Assembly (NCBI GenBank): GCA_035526665.1
Contig: DATLBY010000089.1
Span: 1 to 27,390 of the forward strand
DNA length: 27,390 bases
Direction: 5' to 3'
DNA from: DATLBY01 sp035526665
GTDB taxonomy: Bacteria; Acidobacteriota; Terriglobia; Bryobacterales; Bryobacteraceae
The notes under the pieces are model-generated. The model worked only from the letters and a program-made list of their open reading frames with translations, ran no database searches and had not been told where the DNA came from. A program made the translations under genes and the position numbers. Positions 8,260 to 17,725 of the stretch are shown here, one piece after another (the stretch's first letter is position 1; the number at the start of each line of letters is the position of its first letter).

Positions 8260-10821
8260 ATGCACCTATACAAGACCATTGGCGTAGCAGCTTTCTGGCT
8301 CATCGGGTTCGAGGCCGCGGCGGCGCAGAAGGTGGCTGTGATAGCGGGCAGCGACCTGACCGCTCCGGCGCGGCATGGCGTGAGTGTCCTCGAAAAGGCA
8401 CTCCGGGCTAAAGGATTCACCGTTGCCGGCGGTGCGGAAGGCGCGGACTATCTGATTTTTGCGGGCGGCGACTCCGCCGTGACGGCAGCGCGAAGCATCC
8501 AAGGTGCTGGGGCCATCCTACCGAGAACTCCGGAGTCGCTAAGGATTTTGCGCGGCCGCATCCGGAATAAACCGGCGGTCGTCCTGGCCGGGGGAGATGC
8601 CCGCGGATTGATGTATGCGGCTATCGAGGCCGCTGAGAAGATTACGGCGAGCTCCGGCTCAGATCCTTTCCAGTATGTGCGGGAGACGTCCGAGTCCCCC
8701 TTTCTGGTAGAGCGTGGCATTTCGACATACTCCATGCAACGCGCCTATTTCGAGGAACGCCTCTATGATGAACGGTATTGGACGCGCTATTTCGACATGC
8801 TGGCGGCGAGCCGGATCAACAGTTTTGTGGTGATCTTCGGCTACGAAAACGGCGGCTTCATGGCTCCGCTCTATCCTTTTTTCTTCAATACACCTGGTTT
8901 TCCAGATGTGGAGATGGTGGGGATCACATCTGGACAGCAGGCGAAGAACACCTCGGCATTTAAGGCAATGATCCGCATCGCGCATGAACGGGGCGTCGAT
9001 GTCACGGCCGGCATCTGGGACCACATCTACCGCGGCGGCGTGCAGGGGGGCGGCATTCCCGGCGCATCGGAGAACGCGGGGAAGCGGGTGACAGGCCTGG
9101 TTTGGGGTGTCCATGCGGCGAACCTGGCTGCCTATACCAAGGCATCGCTGCACCGCTTTTTAGATGTCTTCCCGGAAATTGACGCGATCCAGTTCCGCAT
9201 GCACGATGAATCGGGCTTGAAGCATGAGGAGATGCAGTCGTTCTGGCACGATGTATTCTCCTCCATCAAGCAGCAGCACCCCAATTTGCGGCTCAACCTC
9301 CGCGCCAAGGAGCTGCCGGATGCAGTGATCAACGATGCCATGGCTCTGGGGTTGAAGGCCAACATCTCAACCAAGTACTGGATGGAGCAGATGGGAATGC
9401 CATTTCATCCAACTCACATCAACATCCAGAACCAGCACGATCGCCGCCACGGCTACGCCGATCTACTGCGCTATCCGCAGCGTTACCGGGTTCACTGGCA
9501 GCTTTGGAACGGTGGTACCAGCCGGCTGCTGTTGTGGGGAGATCCTGAATACGTGCGGCGCTTCGCTTTAAGCGCCAAGCTTTATGACGGCAACAGCTTC
9601 GAGGTGAACGAGATGCTCGCCACCAAAATGCTGGGCGAGCCGCAGGATGAGAAACCGCTGGAGATTTTGAATCCCAAGTATCGCTATTACGACTATGAAT
9701 TTGAGCGCTACTGGCATTTCTATCGCGTCTGGGGGCGGTTAACCTACAATCCGAAAGCCGAGCCCGATGTGTGGACACGCGAATTTGAGAGCCGCTTCGG
9801 TGCAGAGGCGGGGCCCCACTTAATGAAAGGGCTGCACCTTGCCAGCAACGTGCTGCCCCGGATTGTGGCGGCCAGCTACCGTTATCAAAACTTCCCCACC
9901 ACCCGGGGATGGGCAGAGATGAGCCGGCAGGGAAGCCTGATGCAATATGCGGACGAAGATGGCAGCGACATCCAGCAGTTCATGAATGTCCGCGATGAGG
10001 CTAAGAGTATTCTTTCGGGCACTGACACCGCTATGCGCCGGCCGGAAGAGACAAGCCGGTGGTTTGCGACAACAGCAGACGCGATTCTGGATCAGGCGGC
10101 CCAGGCTGAGAAAAAGATCGGGAGCCGCGCGAACAACGAGTACCGGTCCACTGTGACCGACTTGAAAATTCTTGCAGGCTTGTCCCGATTTCATTCCTGG
10201 CGGCTTCTGGCGGGTATCGCCTACAACTTATACAAACAGGCCGGCAATTTGGGCGACTTTGACTCGGCGGTCACTGCGGAGCGGCACGCCCTGGAATCCT
10301 GGAAACAGATCGTCAGCTCAGCGGGTGATTTGTATATTGAAAAATTGGCCTTTGGCGTCCACGCGGTGGGTTTCAGCCGCCATTGGAAGGAAGAATATGC
10401 ATTGCTGGCCCGCGATTTTGAACAGCTGTTGGCCGAACGATCCAAAGCCAACGGCAAGGAGGGACCGCGCCATGCACTGTCCTCCACGGTGTCGCGGCCG
10501 CCGGATGTCCAACTGCCGGCTGCCGGAGTGGCTGAGCCGGGACGTGACCTGATCGTTCCGGCGCGTGTGGATGCTCCGGAAGGAGTGAAATGGGTCCGTC
10601 TGCGATATCGCCACGTGACTCAGTTCGAGGATTATCAAACGGCAGAAATGGCTCTGGATTCCACAAGCGGTGTGTATGTGGGCCGGATTCCGGCTTCGTT
10701 CATCGACCCGAAGTGGGATCTGATGTATTTTGTTGAGGCGGTCGACAAAAAAGGAGCCGGCCGAATGTATCCCGATCTTGAAGTGGAAGCGCCCTACGTG
10801 GTGGTGGCGGTCAGGCGCTAA
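8260..10821 (+). CDS. Large secreted glycoside hydrolase-like protein (GH67/GH20-like architecture)
   Basis: 853 residues, last gene of the operon, 16 bp after the fusion gene with a strong GGAGG ribosome binding site. A signal peptide (ending near AAAA-QK) is followed by an alpha/beta domain (~25-135, ending VLAGGDARGLMYAAIEAAE) of the kind that precedes the catalytic barrel in GH67 alpha-glucuronidases and GH20 hexosaminidases. Residues ~145-470 look like a TIM barrel (YWTRYFDMLAASRINSFVV, then IRIAHERGVDV). The HDESG at 315-319 (Asp316, Glu317) is a candidate catalytic acid site. A helical region (~480-740) and a C-terminal Ig-like beta-sandwich (~760-853) follow. I cannot place it in a named CAZy family. 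The context suggests it releases a sugar or uronic acid used by the oxidation enzymes. Confidence 0.75.
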   Translation: MHLYKTIGVAAFWLIGFEAAAAQKVAVIAGSDLTAPARHGVSVLEKALRAKGFTVAGGAEGADYLIFAGGDSAVTAARSIQGAGAILPRTPESLRILRGRIRNKPAVVLAGGDARGLMYAAIEAAEKITASSGSDPFQYVRETSESPFLVERGISTYSMQRAYFEERLYDERYWTRYFDMLAASRINSFVVIFGYENGGFMAPLYPFFFNTPGFPDVEMVGITSGQQAKNTSAFKAMIRIAHERGVDVTAGIWDHIYRGGVQGGGIPGASENAGKRVTGLVWGVHAANLAAYTKASLHRFLDVFPEIDAIQFRMHDESGLKHEEMQSFWHDVFSSIKQQHPNLRLNLRAKELPDAVINDAMALGLKANISTKYWMEQMGMPFHPTHINIQNQHDRRHGYADLLRYPQRYRVHWQLWNGGTSRLLLWGDPEYVRRFALSAKLYDGNSFEVNEMLATKMLGEPQDEKPLEILNPKYRYYDYEFERYWHFYRVWGRLTYNPKAEPDVWTREFESRFGAEAGPHLMKGLHLASNVLPRIVAASYRYQNFPTTRGWAEMSRQGSLMQYADEDGSDIQQFMNVRDEAKSILSGTDTAMRRPEETSRWFATTADAILDQAAQAEKKIGSRANNEYRSTVTDLKILAGLSRFHSWRLLAGIAYNLYKQAGNLGDFDSAVTAERHALESWKQIVSSAGDLYIEKLAFGVHAVGFSRHWKEEYALLARDFEQLLAERSKANGKEGPRHALSSTVSRPPDVQLPAAGVAEPGRDLIVPARVDAPEGVKWVRLRYRHVTQFEDYQTAEMALDSTSGVYVGRIPASFIDPKWDLMYFVEAVDKKGAGRMYPDLEVEAPYVVVAVRR

Positions 10822-10848
10822 GCCCGGCTCCCCGGCTCGCGGCCGGGC
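10822..10848. terminator. Hairpin between convergent genes, possible bidirectional terminator
   Basis: A perfect 7-bp inverted repeat, GCCCGGC (10822-10828) and GCCGGGC (10842-10848), sits directly after the stop of the glycosidase gene and 12 bp before the stop of the TonB receptor on the other strand. There is no T-run on either side, so it may act as a processing or factor-dependent end rather than a classic intrinsic terminator. Confidence 0.4.
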
Positions 10849-10860
10849 AGCGAGCGATGA

Positions 10861-13800
10861 TCAAAACAGCAGCTTTAATCCGAATTCCAGTACCCGTCCC
10901 GGGCCGGCTCCGGTGACCGCGCCATAGTTTTGTGCCGGGTTGCCCGCCGCATCGAAGCGAACCGACGTGCTGATGCCCGTGAACGAGGCGTGATTCAGAA
11001 CATTGAAGCTTTCCGCGCGGAACTGCACATTTGCTTTTTCCGCGAAGCGGAAGTTCTTCAGCACGGAGACATCCCATTGGCTGAAACCCGGCCCGATCAG
11101 GATGTTCCGGCCGCTGTTGCCAAAAACGCCCTGGATCATTTTCTCGGCGGGCAGAAAAGCCTCGGTATTAAACCAGCGGGAAAGTGTTCTCTCGCCCGCC
11201 GCCAGGTTCGGATTGCTGGCCACCGTAGTGCGCGAGGAGGCCGCTCCTATGCGCGCCACATCCACGGGCACGGTTACACTGTTCGGTGCTCCACTCTGAG
11301 CGAGCGTGACGCCGGCAATCTCCCAGCCTCCGAGTGCGGTACGAAGGAAGCTGTTTTCGCTGCGACGGAAGAAGGGCAGTTCATAGATGTAATTCACATT
11401 CACCAAATGTTTGCGATGCACGGCGGATAGACCGTAGTCCGGCCGCGCGTTGTAGGCGTCCTGCGGCGTGCCCGAGGTGGAATCGAGCGCCCGGGACCAT
11501 GTGTAATTGGCGGTGAAAGAGAGTCCGTTTTGCAGACGCCGGCTGGCACTGACCTGCAGGCTGTTGTAATTGGAGTTGTCGCCCTGGTCGCGCACATTGA
11601 TATTGGCGTAGCCCGGATAGGGGCGCAGAGCATTTACATTTATATTGCTGTTGGGCGGGTTGAGCCGAGTGCCCACGGGCAACTGATTGATGTTGATCGT
11701 CCTGGCGAGATGGCGGGCGTAGTTGCCTACGTAACTGACATCGAGAATGATTCCGGACGGCAGTTCCTGCTGCACTCCGATGTTATAGGTGGTGACGCTG
11801 GCGGCCGGGATGCGAGTGGGAAGAACGCTCAAGTTTGCCGGAAAGCTCCTGGTGGTGCCACCGCTGGGGTTGTCGATGTTGCCGTCGAAGATGTTTGCGT
11901 CCACGTTGAACGGCGGATTACCGCTGGGAGCAATGAGTGCATTGGTGGGAAGCCGGTCGTAGAAAATGCCATAGCCGCCGCGCACCGATGTCTTCCCTTG
12001 ACCAAACGGGTCATAGGCGAAGCCGAAGCGCGGGCCGATGTCACGGTGGTTGGTAGCGAAGCCGCCGCGCGGGAGCCCGATGAACAGGCGTTTCAACGAC
12101 GCGTCACTGGCCGCAGGCACGCGGCCGATAGCTTTGCCGGGGAAAGCCGAGCCAAACAGTGCAATGCCGTTATACGGATCGCCGGTTCCCGGCACAAGGG
12201 AACCATCGCTGGGGTTGACTCTGGGGGCCGCGGCCGCGCTGTAGCGGTCCGGCAGGAACGTGGACGTATTGCCGAGTTGATTGTAAAACGGCGGGATGTA
12301 GTTGTATCGAACTCCGAACTCCAGCGTAAGCCGGCGGTTTACTTTCCAACTGTCCTGCGCGTAAAGATCGATCTGGTTGAAGCGTCCCCAATAGTCGAAG
12401 TCCGCAACGCTTTCGGTATAGGTTTGAAAATTGCCGAGCAGCACGTCCGCGATCACGTTGCGCGTGGTGTTGCGCGCCGAGGTGTTGAACGTGACTGATC
12501 CCTGGTCGTTAAACCGGATATTCTCGTCGGTCCTGCTCCTGGTGATCTGGGTACCGAACTTCCATGAGTGGGGCCCGGCAATCTTGCTGAAATCGTCGCG
12601 CCACTGAAAGATGCTGTTGTTTTTCTTTATACGGTCGCCCGCGTTATAACCGGCAAAGGTGGCGATGTTCAGGTCGGGGACTACGCCAAAACGGTTCGCG
12701 GGGAAAATCTCCGGAGAGTCGAACCCCAATCGGGACCGCTGCAGCAGTTGATTCTGAGGATAACCGACGATAATGTCGTGACTCAAGCTGAAGCTGAAGA
12801 AATTCAGCATCGTTGGCGAGAACAGATGGGAGACGCTCGCCAGCGTTACATACGCTGGACGCGGACGTCCACCGGGGACGATACCTAGGGCACTCCCCTG
12901 AAACGCATCGATGATATCCCACTCGTCATGAACCCAGCGATAGCTGATTTGAGTTTTTGGCGACAACAGGTAATCGAAGCGCAGCAGGAGTTCGCGGGGG
13001 TCAGTCCGATTGACGCCCGTGGCGCTGTAGTTGCCCCCAGGCCCGCCGAAATTCGGCAGCGGCAGCGGGGATAACAGCTTGGGGCCGTTGCGTGAAAATC
13101 GGGAGGCGGGTACGACACGATCCTGGAACGGTTGTCCGGAGAGCGGATCTATGGGAGCCGGCAGGCTGGAGTTGCGGAAATCGCCGGCCCGCTCCTGCGC
13201 CGTAGGCACCTGGTTGAGGCGCGTCGCTCCGACGTGGCTATACTTCCATTCCTGACTGGCGAAGAAGAACATCCTGCTCTTGTCGACGTTCCACTTCTTC
13301 GGGATGAACACGGGGCCGCCCAGCGTGTATCCGAAGTCGTTGAAGCGAAGAGGATCGACAGAACGCGAGAAGAACGACCGGGCATCAAACCGGTCGTTCC
13401 GGACAAATTCAAACAGCGTACCGTGGAAATTGCGAGTACCGCTCTTGGTGACGACGTTTACCAGCGCACCCGCTCGTCCGCCGAACTCCGCGCTGTAGCT
13501 GGCTGTCTGAATCTTGACTTCAGAGATGGCATCGGCGCTCGGGTTGACCGCGGCATTGGAGTTGCCGCCGTTGTCCATGTTCTCCGCGCCATCGATGCTG
13601 AATAGAATGGAGTCGGTCCGGATTCCGTTTATTCTCTGGCCGGTAGTGGACAACGCCAGGGTGAACGGGTCCAGCGTAGTGGCCACGGCGCCGGGTATTA
13701 ACCGCAGCAACTGCGAGTAATTCCTGCCGTTCAACGCAATCTGGTTCAACTGTTGCTCCGATATGACTTTGGTGACGTCCCCCGATGATGTTTGCACCTG

Positions 13801-14163
13801 CTCGGCGGCGGCGGATACAGATACCGACTCGGAGAGGCTGCCAACTTCGAGAACGAAATCGACGCTTCTGCGCGACGCTGCATCCAGCACCAGATTCGTC
13901 TGCTCCGAACTGCGGAACCCTTCTTTCGCAGTCGCCAGGCTGTAGGTGCCCGCCGGAAGACTTGCGAATACATAAAGGCCGGTGTTCTGCGTGATGACAG
14001 CTTGTTTCTGGCCCGTCTGGGTGTTAATAGCTGTCACGGTGCATCCGGGAACAGCTGCGCCGGTATTGTCGGTGACGCTTCCCGATATATACCCGACGTT
14101 AGACTGGCAAATGGCTAAAGCGGCCCACATCCCGAGAACCGCGAACAATCGGAAAACAACCAT
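10861..14163 (-). CDS. TonB-dependent receptor, Oar-like with N-terminal carboxypeptidase-regulatory-like domain
   Basis: About 1,100 residues from the ATG at 14163. An in-frame GTG lies 15 nt upstream at 14178, but the ATG is preceded by GGAGG with a 6-nt gap (that GGAGG would be inside the coding sequence if the GTG were used), so I take the ATG. A signal peptide (MVVFRLFAVLGMW) leads into a beta-sandwich CarboxypepD_reg-like domain (GYISGSVTDNTGAAVPGCTV). A plug domain follows (LNQIALNGRNYSQLLRLIPG, SIDGAENMDNGG, SAEFGGRAGALVNVVTKSG), then a long outer-membrane barrel ending in GLKLLF with a C-terminal Phe. It would import a large substrate, probably an oligosaccharide or siderophore-like compound, with TonB/ExbBD encoded elsewhere. 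It converges on the oxidation operon and diverges from a second receptor of the same type. Confidence 0.93.
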   Translation of the reverse strand: MVVFRLFAVLGMWAALAICQSNVGYISGSVTDNTGAAVPGCTVTAINTQTGQKQAVITQNTGLYVFASLPAGTYSLATAKEGFRSSEQTNLVLDAASRRSVDFVLEVGSLSESVSVSAAAEQVQTSSGDVTKVISEQQLNQIALNGRNYSQLLRLIPGAVATTLDPFTLALSTTGQRINGIRTDSILFSIDGAENMDNGGNSNAAVNPSADAISEVKIQTASYSAEFGGRAGALVNVVTKSGTRNFHGTLFEFVRNDRFDARSFFSRSVDPLRFNDFGYTLGGPVFIPKKWNVDKSRMFFFASQEWKYSHVGATRLNQVPTAQERAGDFRNSSLPAPIDPLSGQPFQDRVVPASRFSRNGPKLLSPLPLPNFGGPGGNYSATGVNRTDPRELLLRFDYLLSPKTQISYRWVHDEWDIIDAFQGSALGIVPGGRPRPAYVTLASVSHLFSPTMLNFFSFSLSHDIIVGYPQNQLLQRSRLGFDSPEIFPANRFGVVPDLNIATFAGYNAGDRIKKNNSIFQWRDDFSKIAGPHSWKFGTQITRSRTDENIRFNDQGSVTFNTSARNTTRNVIADVLLGNFQTYTESVADFDYWGRFNQIDLYAQDSWKVNRRLTLEFGVRYNYIPPFYNQLGNTSTFLPDRYSAAAAPRVNPSDGSLVPGTGDPYNGIALFGSAFPGKAIGRVPAASDASLKRLFIGLPRGGFATNHRDIGPRFGFAYDPFGQGKTSVRGGYGIFYDRLPTNALIAPSGNPPFNVDANIFDGNIDNPSGGTTRSFPANLSVLPTRIPAASVTTYNIGVQQELPSGIILDVSYVGNYARHLARTININQLPVGTRLNPPNSNINVNALRPYPGYANINVRDQGDNSNYNSLQVSASRRLQNGLSFTANYTWSRALDSTSGTPQDAYNARPDYGLSAVHRKHLVNVNYIYELPFFRRSENSFLRTALGGWEIAGVTLAQSGAPNSVTVPVDVARIGAASSRTTVASNPNLAAGERTLSRWFNTEAFLPAEKMIQGVFGNSGRNILIGPGFSQWDVSVLKNFRFAEKANVQFRAESFNVLNHASFTGISTSVRFDAAGNPAQNYGAVTGAGPGRVLEFGLKLLF

Positions 14164-14212
14164 GCCATTCCTCCGCACGAAAATCAGCCTATCCGATGAG
14201 CGGCTCGGGAGA

Positions 14213-14218
14213 AGTATA
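14213..14218 (-). promoter_or_regulatory. Candidate -10 element for the leftward TonB receptor
   Basis: Read on the minus strand, TATACT lies ~50 nt upstream of the ATG at 14163, leaving a leader of ~43 nt that holds the GGAGG site. No good -35 is present at the usual distance. An alternative is TTGACG (minus strand, 14261-14266) with a 16-bp spacer to a poor TATCCG. Only the -10 match is a direct observation. Confidence 0.3.
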
Positions 14219-14386
14219 TAACTAAAAAGACGCGCGGGCGGATAGACCGCTGTAAAATGCCGTCAATTCCGCGTCATGCTTCAACGTCCTGATAGTGAAC
14301 AAGTGGTGCATTTTATCGCCGTGGCCAATGTCGAGTCAGGGATTAGAAATGGACTTTATGGTGTGTTTTTGCTGTGTCTTTTTAGC

Positions 14387-14416
14387 TTGACCGTTCGTTC
14401 TATTTTCCAATACACT
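14387..14416 (+). promoter_or_regulatory. Candidate promoter for the rightward TonB receptor
   Basis: TTGACC (14387-14392), an 18-bp spacer and TACACT (14411-14416). A second -10-like TACAAT at 14430-14435 lies 13 nt before the GTG at 14449 but lacks a -35. Either could be used; both are imperfect. Confidence 0.3.
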
Positions 14417-14448
14417 CGAATACAGTCTGTACAATTCGCTCGTCGGGG

Positions 14449-17400
14449 GTGGCTGTGAGAAGACACGCGCTGCAGAATCTGATGGACAGGATTGCTCTCC
14501 ACATCAAGCCTCGTCTCTTGGCAATCGGCTTCCTTTTATCTCTATTTGCGGGCACACTCGCGGGAGCAGACCCCACAGGCAGCATAGGAGGGCGGGTTCT
14601 CGATCCCACCGGCGCCGTCGTAGTGAACGCCAAAGTAGTTGCAACTTTGGTTGCCACTGGTCTGGCTCGTGAGGCGACCACCGCTGGTGACGGTGGCTAT
14701 ATCTTCCCTCTGCTGCCGCCGGGGATCTACCTGCTCGTCGTCGAGGCAAGCGGTTTCAGCCGCTTCGAGCAGCGCGGGATTGAGGTCCGGGCCAACGTCA
14801 GCTCAACGGTCCCAATTGTGGTTCAGCTGGGCTCAGCGGCGACGTCGGTTACCGTGGATGCTAACGCCGAACTGGTGGACACGCGCAGCGGTACGCTGCG
14901 TCAAACCGTGGACGAGCAGAGAATTCGGGATCTTCCGCTGCAGGGGCGGAATGCGGCGACTCTAGTGCTGCTGGCGCCCGGCACGGTCGACTTGCAGACT
15001 GCCAACGCCCGCGGAAAAGGCGACGCCGCCCAAAGCAGCTCGTATCCCGGCATTCAGTCGATCTCAGTAAACGGGGCGCGCGGCGATGGAGTCGATTATC
15101 AACTCGACGGCGGCAGCAACCTCGATCACTACACCAACGTAAACAACCCATTTCCCAATCCCGATGCCTTGCAGGAGTTCAGTGTCCAGACAAATAACTA
15201 TAGTGCCGAATACGGACGCAGTTATGGCGCGGTGGTCAACGTGGTCACCAAGTCAGGCACCAACCAGATGCACGGCAGCGTTTTCGAGTACATTCGCAAC
15301 GGCGCCATGAACGCTCGCAATTTCTTTGCTCCGGTTGGAGATAAGTTGAAGCGCAATCAGTTCGGCGGGACGTTTGGCGGCCGCATTATCAAAGACAAGC
15401 TCTTCTTCTTCGGCACGTATCAGGGAATGCAACTAGCCAATGTGGCCGGCGGCCTCAGCGCGTTTGTGCCGACGGCTGCCCAGCGGGGCGGAGATTTCTC
15501 ATCCATCGCGCAACAACTCGTGGATCCGGTGACCAGGCAACCATTTCCGAGGAATCAAATTCCGGCCAGCCGCCTCAATCCCGTCGCTCTGAAACTGTTG
15601 CCGTTCATTCCCCTACCCACAGGCGCCAACGGGTTTCTGGTATTCGATCGCCCCAGCCATGAGCATGAGAATCAGTTGATGGGACGCGTCGATTACAACC
15701 TGCGGGCACACCGCCTTTACGGCCGGTACTTCTACTCCCGCTACCCCGTCGAGGCAGTTACGCAGGACCTGATCCGCGCTTTCCGGGGTACGCTTTTCTT
15801 TAACCAGGCAGCCTCGGTGAGCGACACGTACACCATCAGCCCGAACCTGTTTAACAGCGCTATCTTGTCGTTCAGCCAGACCGACGGAACCGTGAGCAGC
15901 AGCGCCCCGTTCGGCATGGCGGATATCGGTAGCGCCGCCGCGCAGTCCAACCCGCCAGGTATATTTGTGACGGTTACGGGGTATTTCGGCATCAGCACCG
16001 GCGAGCCCGGGAAATTCAAGCGGAAGAACTTTCACTTCAGCGACAGTGCCCACTGGGTTCGAGGGACGCACGAGATCGCCTTCGGCGCCGACATCATGGA
16101 TAACTGGACCGATCTGGAAAACACTTTTCTGCAAAACCCGCGCTACCAGTTCCAGGGCACAACATTCAGCGGGAATCCGCTGGCGGATTTTCTGCTTGGA
16201 TCCGTGCAGCGCCTGAATACCGGGGGCGGGCAGTACGTGGCGCGCCGGGGTCTCCTGAAGGCATTTTTCCTGCAGGATAATCTTCGTGCTACCAGGCGGT
16301 TGAATCTTACAGTAGGTCTCCGCTGGGAGCCTTTTACGCCGGAGGGAGATGCGCTCGGCCGCACGGAGTGTTATATCCCAGGACAGCGGTCGCAACGCTT
16401 TCCCAACGCGCCCGCTGGTTATCTCTTCGCGGGAGATAGCGGCTGTCCCGACGGCGGCAGCAAATCGCAGTGGAAACAGTTTGCGCCCCGCTTTGGCTTC
16501 GCCTATGACTTCGGGGGTAAAGGCCGAACCACCCTGCGAGGCGGGTGGGGCGTGTTTTATCAACCGCCCTTCGTGGAATCCCGTATCGCCATGTCCAATA
16601 CAGCGCCTTTCAGCCCGCAGTATTTTCTGTTTGGGGTATCGATGGACAATCCATGGGCGGGGCAAACCAATCCGTTCCCCGCACAGTTCGCTCCCAGGAT
16701 TCCTGGAAAGGATGCCACTTTCCAGTTGCCTATTATCGGGATTTCATTCTCCCCCGACTGGCATCCTTCCCGCGTGATGAATTGGAACCTCACCCTGGAG
16801 CGCCAATTTGCCCGCAACTTTCTGGCAAGGGTGGGGTACATCGGCACTAAGGGAACTTACTTACCCTATAACGTCGATCTAAACCACGCAGTGTATTCCC
16901 CTGGGGCTACGGTAGCAGATACCCAGCAGCGCCGGCCTAACCCTGACTTCCAGACTCTGATCCGCGACATTTCCGGCGGAAACTCCATCTACAATGCACT
17001 CCAGCTTTCGCTTGAAAAACGATTTTCGCAGGGATTTTCGGTCGGCGCGCATTATACTTTTTCGCGCAGTATCGACTACAACTCGGCCACCACCGCGCTG
17101 ATTAATGTCAATCTCATTAACCCGGATAACGCCAAAGCCTACCGGGGAGTTTCAGACTTCAATATTCCGCACCACTTGGTAGTGAACTACGTATGGCAGC
17201 TGCCTTCCCCAAGAGGAAGCGTGTGGATGCGCCAGTTCCTGGGTGGGTGGCAGACGAACGCCATCTGGAACTGGCAGAGCGGGTTCCCGTTGACCTTTTC
17301 CTCGGGCGAGGATCGCTCCCGCACCGGCATCGGTAACGACAGCGCGGATGTTGTCTCAAAGCCGGGGTACATTTCGGGCTCGCGTGGCCAGCGTATCGCG

Positions 17401-17688
17401 CAATGGTTCACGACCAATTCGTTTGCTCCGGCGGCCCTGGGCACCTTCGGCAACGCCGGGCGCAATATACTGATGGGTCCGGGATCCTTCAACGTCAACT
17501 TCTCGGCGTTAAAAAACATTCGCATCACCGATCGTTGGCGCATGCAGTATCGTGCTGAGTTCTTCAACCTCTTCAACTATGCCCAGTTGGGGAACCCCGG
17601 GACAACGCTCGGCTCGCCCAGCTTTGGAAGGATCACCAGCGCAGGTGATCCGCGCATTTTGCAGATGGCCCTGAAGCTTTATTTTTGA
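14449..17688 (+). CDS. TonB-dependent receptor, Oar-like with N-terminal carboxypeptidase-regulatory-like domain
   Basis: 1,079 residues from the GTG at 14449. GTG 14455 (with GGGGG 5 nt upstream) and ATG 14482 (residue 12) are real alternatives and give an equally good signal peptide (LLAIGFLLSLFAGTLAGA). The domain order is CarboxypepD_reg-like (GSIGGRVLDPTGAVVVNAKV), plug (LPLQGRNAATLVLLAPG, YQLDGGSNLDHYTN, SAEYGRSYGAVVNVVTKSG), then the barrel, ending in ALKLYF with the terminal Phe expected for outer-membrane insertion. It resembles the leftward receptor in architecture but not closely in sequence, so this is not a recent tandem duplication. The substrate cannot be told from the sequence. 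The metallo-beta-lactamase-fold gene starts 37 bp downstream on the same strand and could be co-transcribed. Confidence 0.93.
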   Translation: MAVRRHALQNLMDRIALHIKPRLLAIGFLLSLFAGTLAGADPTGSIGGRVLDPTGAVVVNAKVVATLVATGLAREATTAGDGGYIFPLLPPGIYLLVVEASGFSRFEQRGIEVRANVSSTVPIVVQLGSAATSVTVDANAELVDTRSGTLRQTVDEQRIRDLPLQGRNAATLVLLAPGTVDLQTANARGKGDAAQSSSYPGIQSISVNGARGDGVDYQLDGGSNLDHYTNVNNPFPNPDALQEFSVQTNNYSAEYGRSYGAVVNVVTKSGTNQMHGSVFEYIRNGAMNARNFFAPVGDKLKRNQFGGTFGGRIIKDKLFFFGTYQGMQLANVAGGLSAFVPTAAQRGGDFSSIAQQLVDPVTRQPFPRNQIPASRLNPVALKLLPFIPLPTGANGFLVFDRPSHEHENQLMGRVDYNLRAHRLYGRYFYSRYPVEAVTQDLIRAFRGTLFFNQAASVSDTYTISPNLFNSAILSFSQTDGTVSSSAPFGMADIGSAAAQSNPPGIFVTVTGYFGISTGEPGKFKRKNFHFSDSAHWVRGTHEIAFGADIMDNWTDLENTFLQNPRYQFQGTTFSGNPLADFLLGSVQRLNTGGGQYVARRGLLKAFFLQDNLRATRRLNLTVGLRWEPFTPEGDALGRTECYIPGQRSQRFPNAPAGYLFAGDSGCPDGGSKSQWKQFAPRFGFAYDFGGKGRTTLRGGWGVFYQPPFVESRIAMSNTAPFSPQYFLFGVSMDNPWAGQTNPFPAQFAPRIPGKDATFQLPIIGISFSPDWHPSRVMNWNLTLERQFARNFLARVGYIGTKGTYLPYNVDLNHAVYSPGATVADTQQRRPNPDFQTLIRDISGGNSIYNALQLSLEKRFSQGFSVGAHYTFSRSIDYNSATTALINVNLINPDNAKAYRGVSDFNIPHHLVVNYVWQLPSPRGSVWMRQFLGGWQTNAIWNWQSGFPLTFSSGEDRSRTGIGNDSADVVSKPGYISGSRGQRIAQWFTTNSFAPAALGTFGNAGRNILMGPGSFNVNFSALKNIRITDRWRMQYRAEFFNLFNYAQLGNPGTTLGSPSFGRITSAGDPRILQMALKLYF

Positions 17689-17725
17689 GTGCTTTTGTAA
17701 TGCCGTTAGCTAAGGAAAACAACAT

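Larger units (their letters stand above)
14164..14448. other. Divergent intergenic region between two TonB receptors
   Basis: 285 bp with no credible gene; a 60-codon frame in it has no recognisable family or ribosome binding site. It is more AT-rich than its surroundings, especially 14330-14420, and must hold the promoters of both receptors. I saw no strong operator-like palindrome. Confidence 0.6.

Noticed and set aside
14164..14178. GTG start 15 nt upstream of the leftward TonB receptor ATG
   Set aside because: Using it would place the strong GGAGG inside the coding sequence; the ATG at 14163 is correctly spaced from that site.
14276..14458. 60-codon frame in the divergent TonB receptor intergenic region
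   Set aside because: No family, no ribosome binding site, and it overlaps the likely promoter and start of the rightward receptor.
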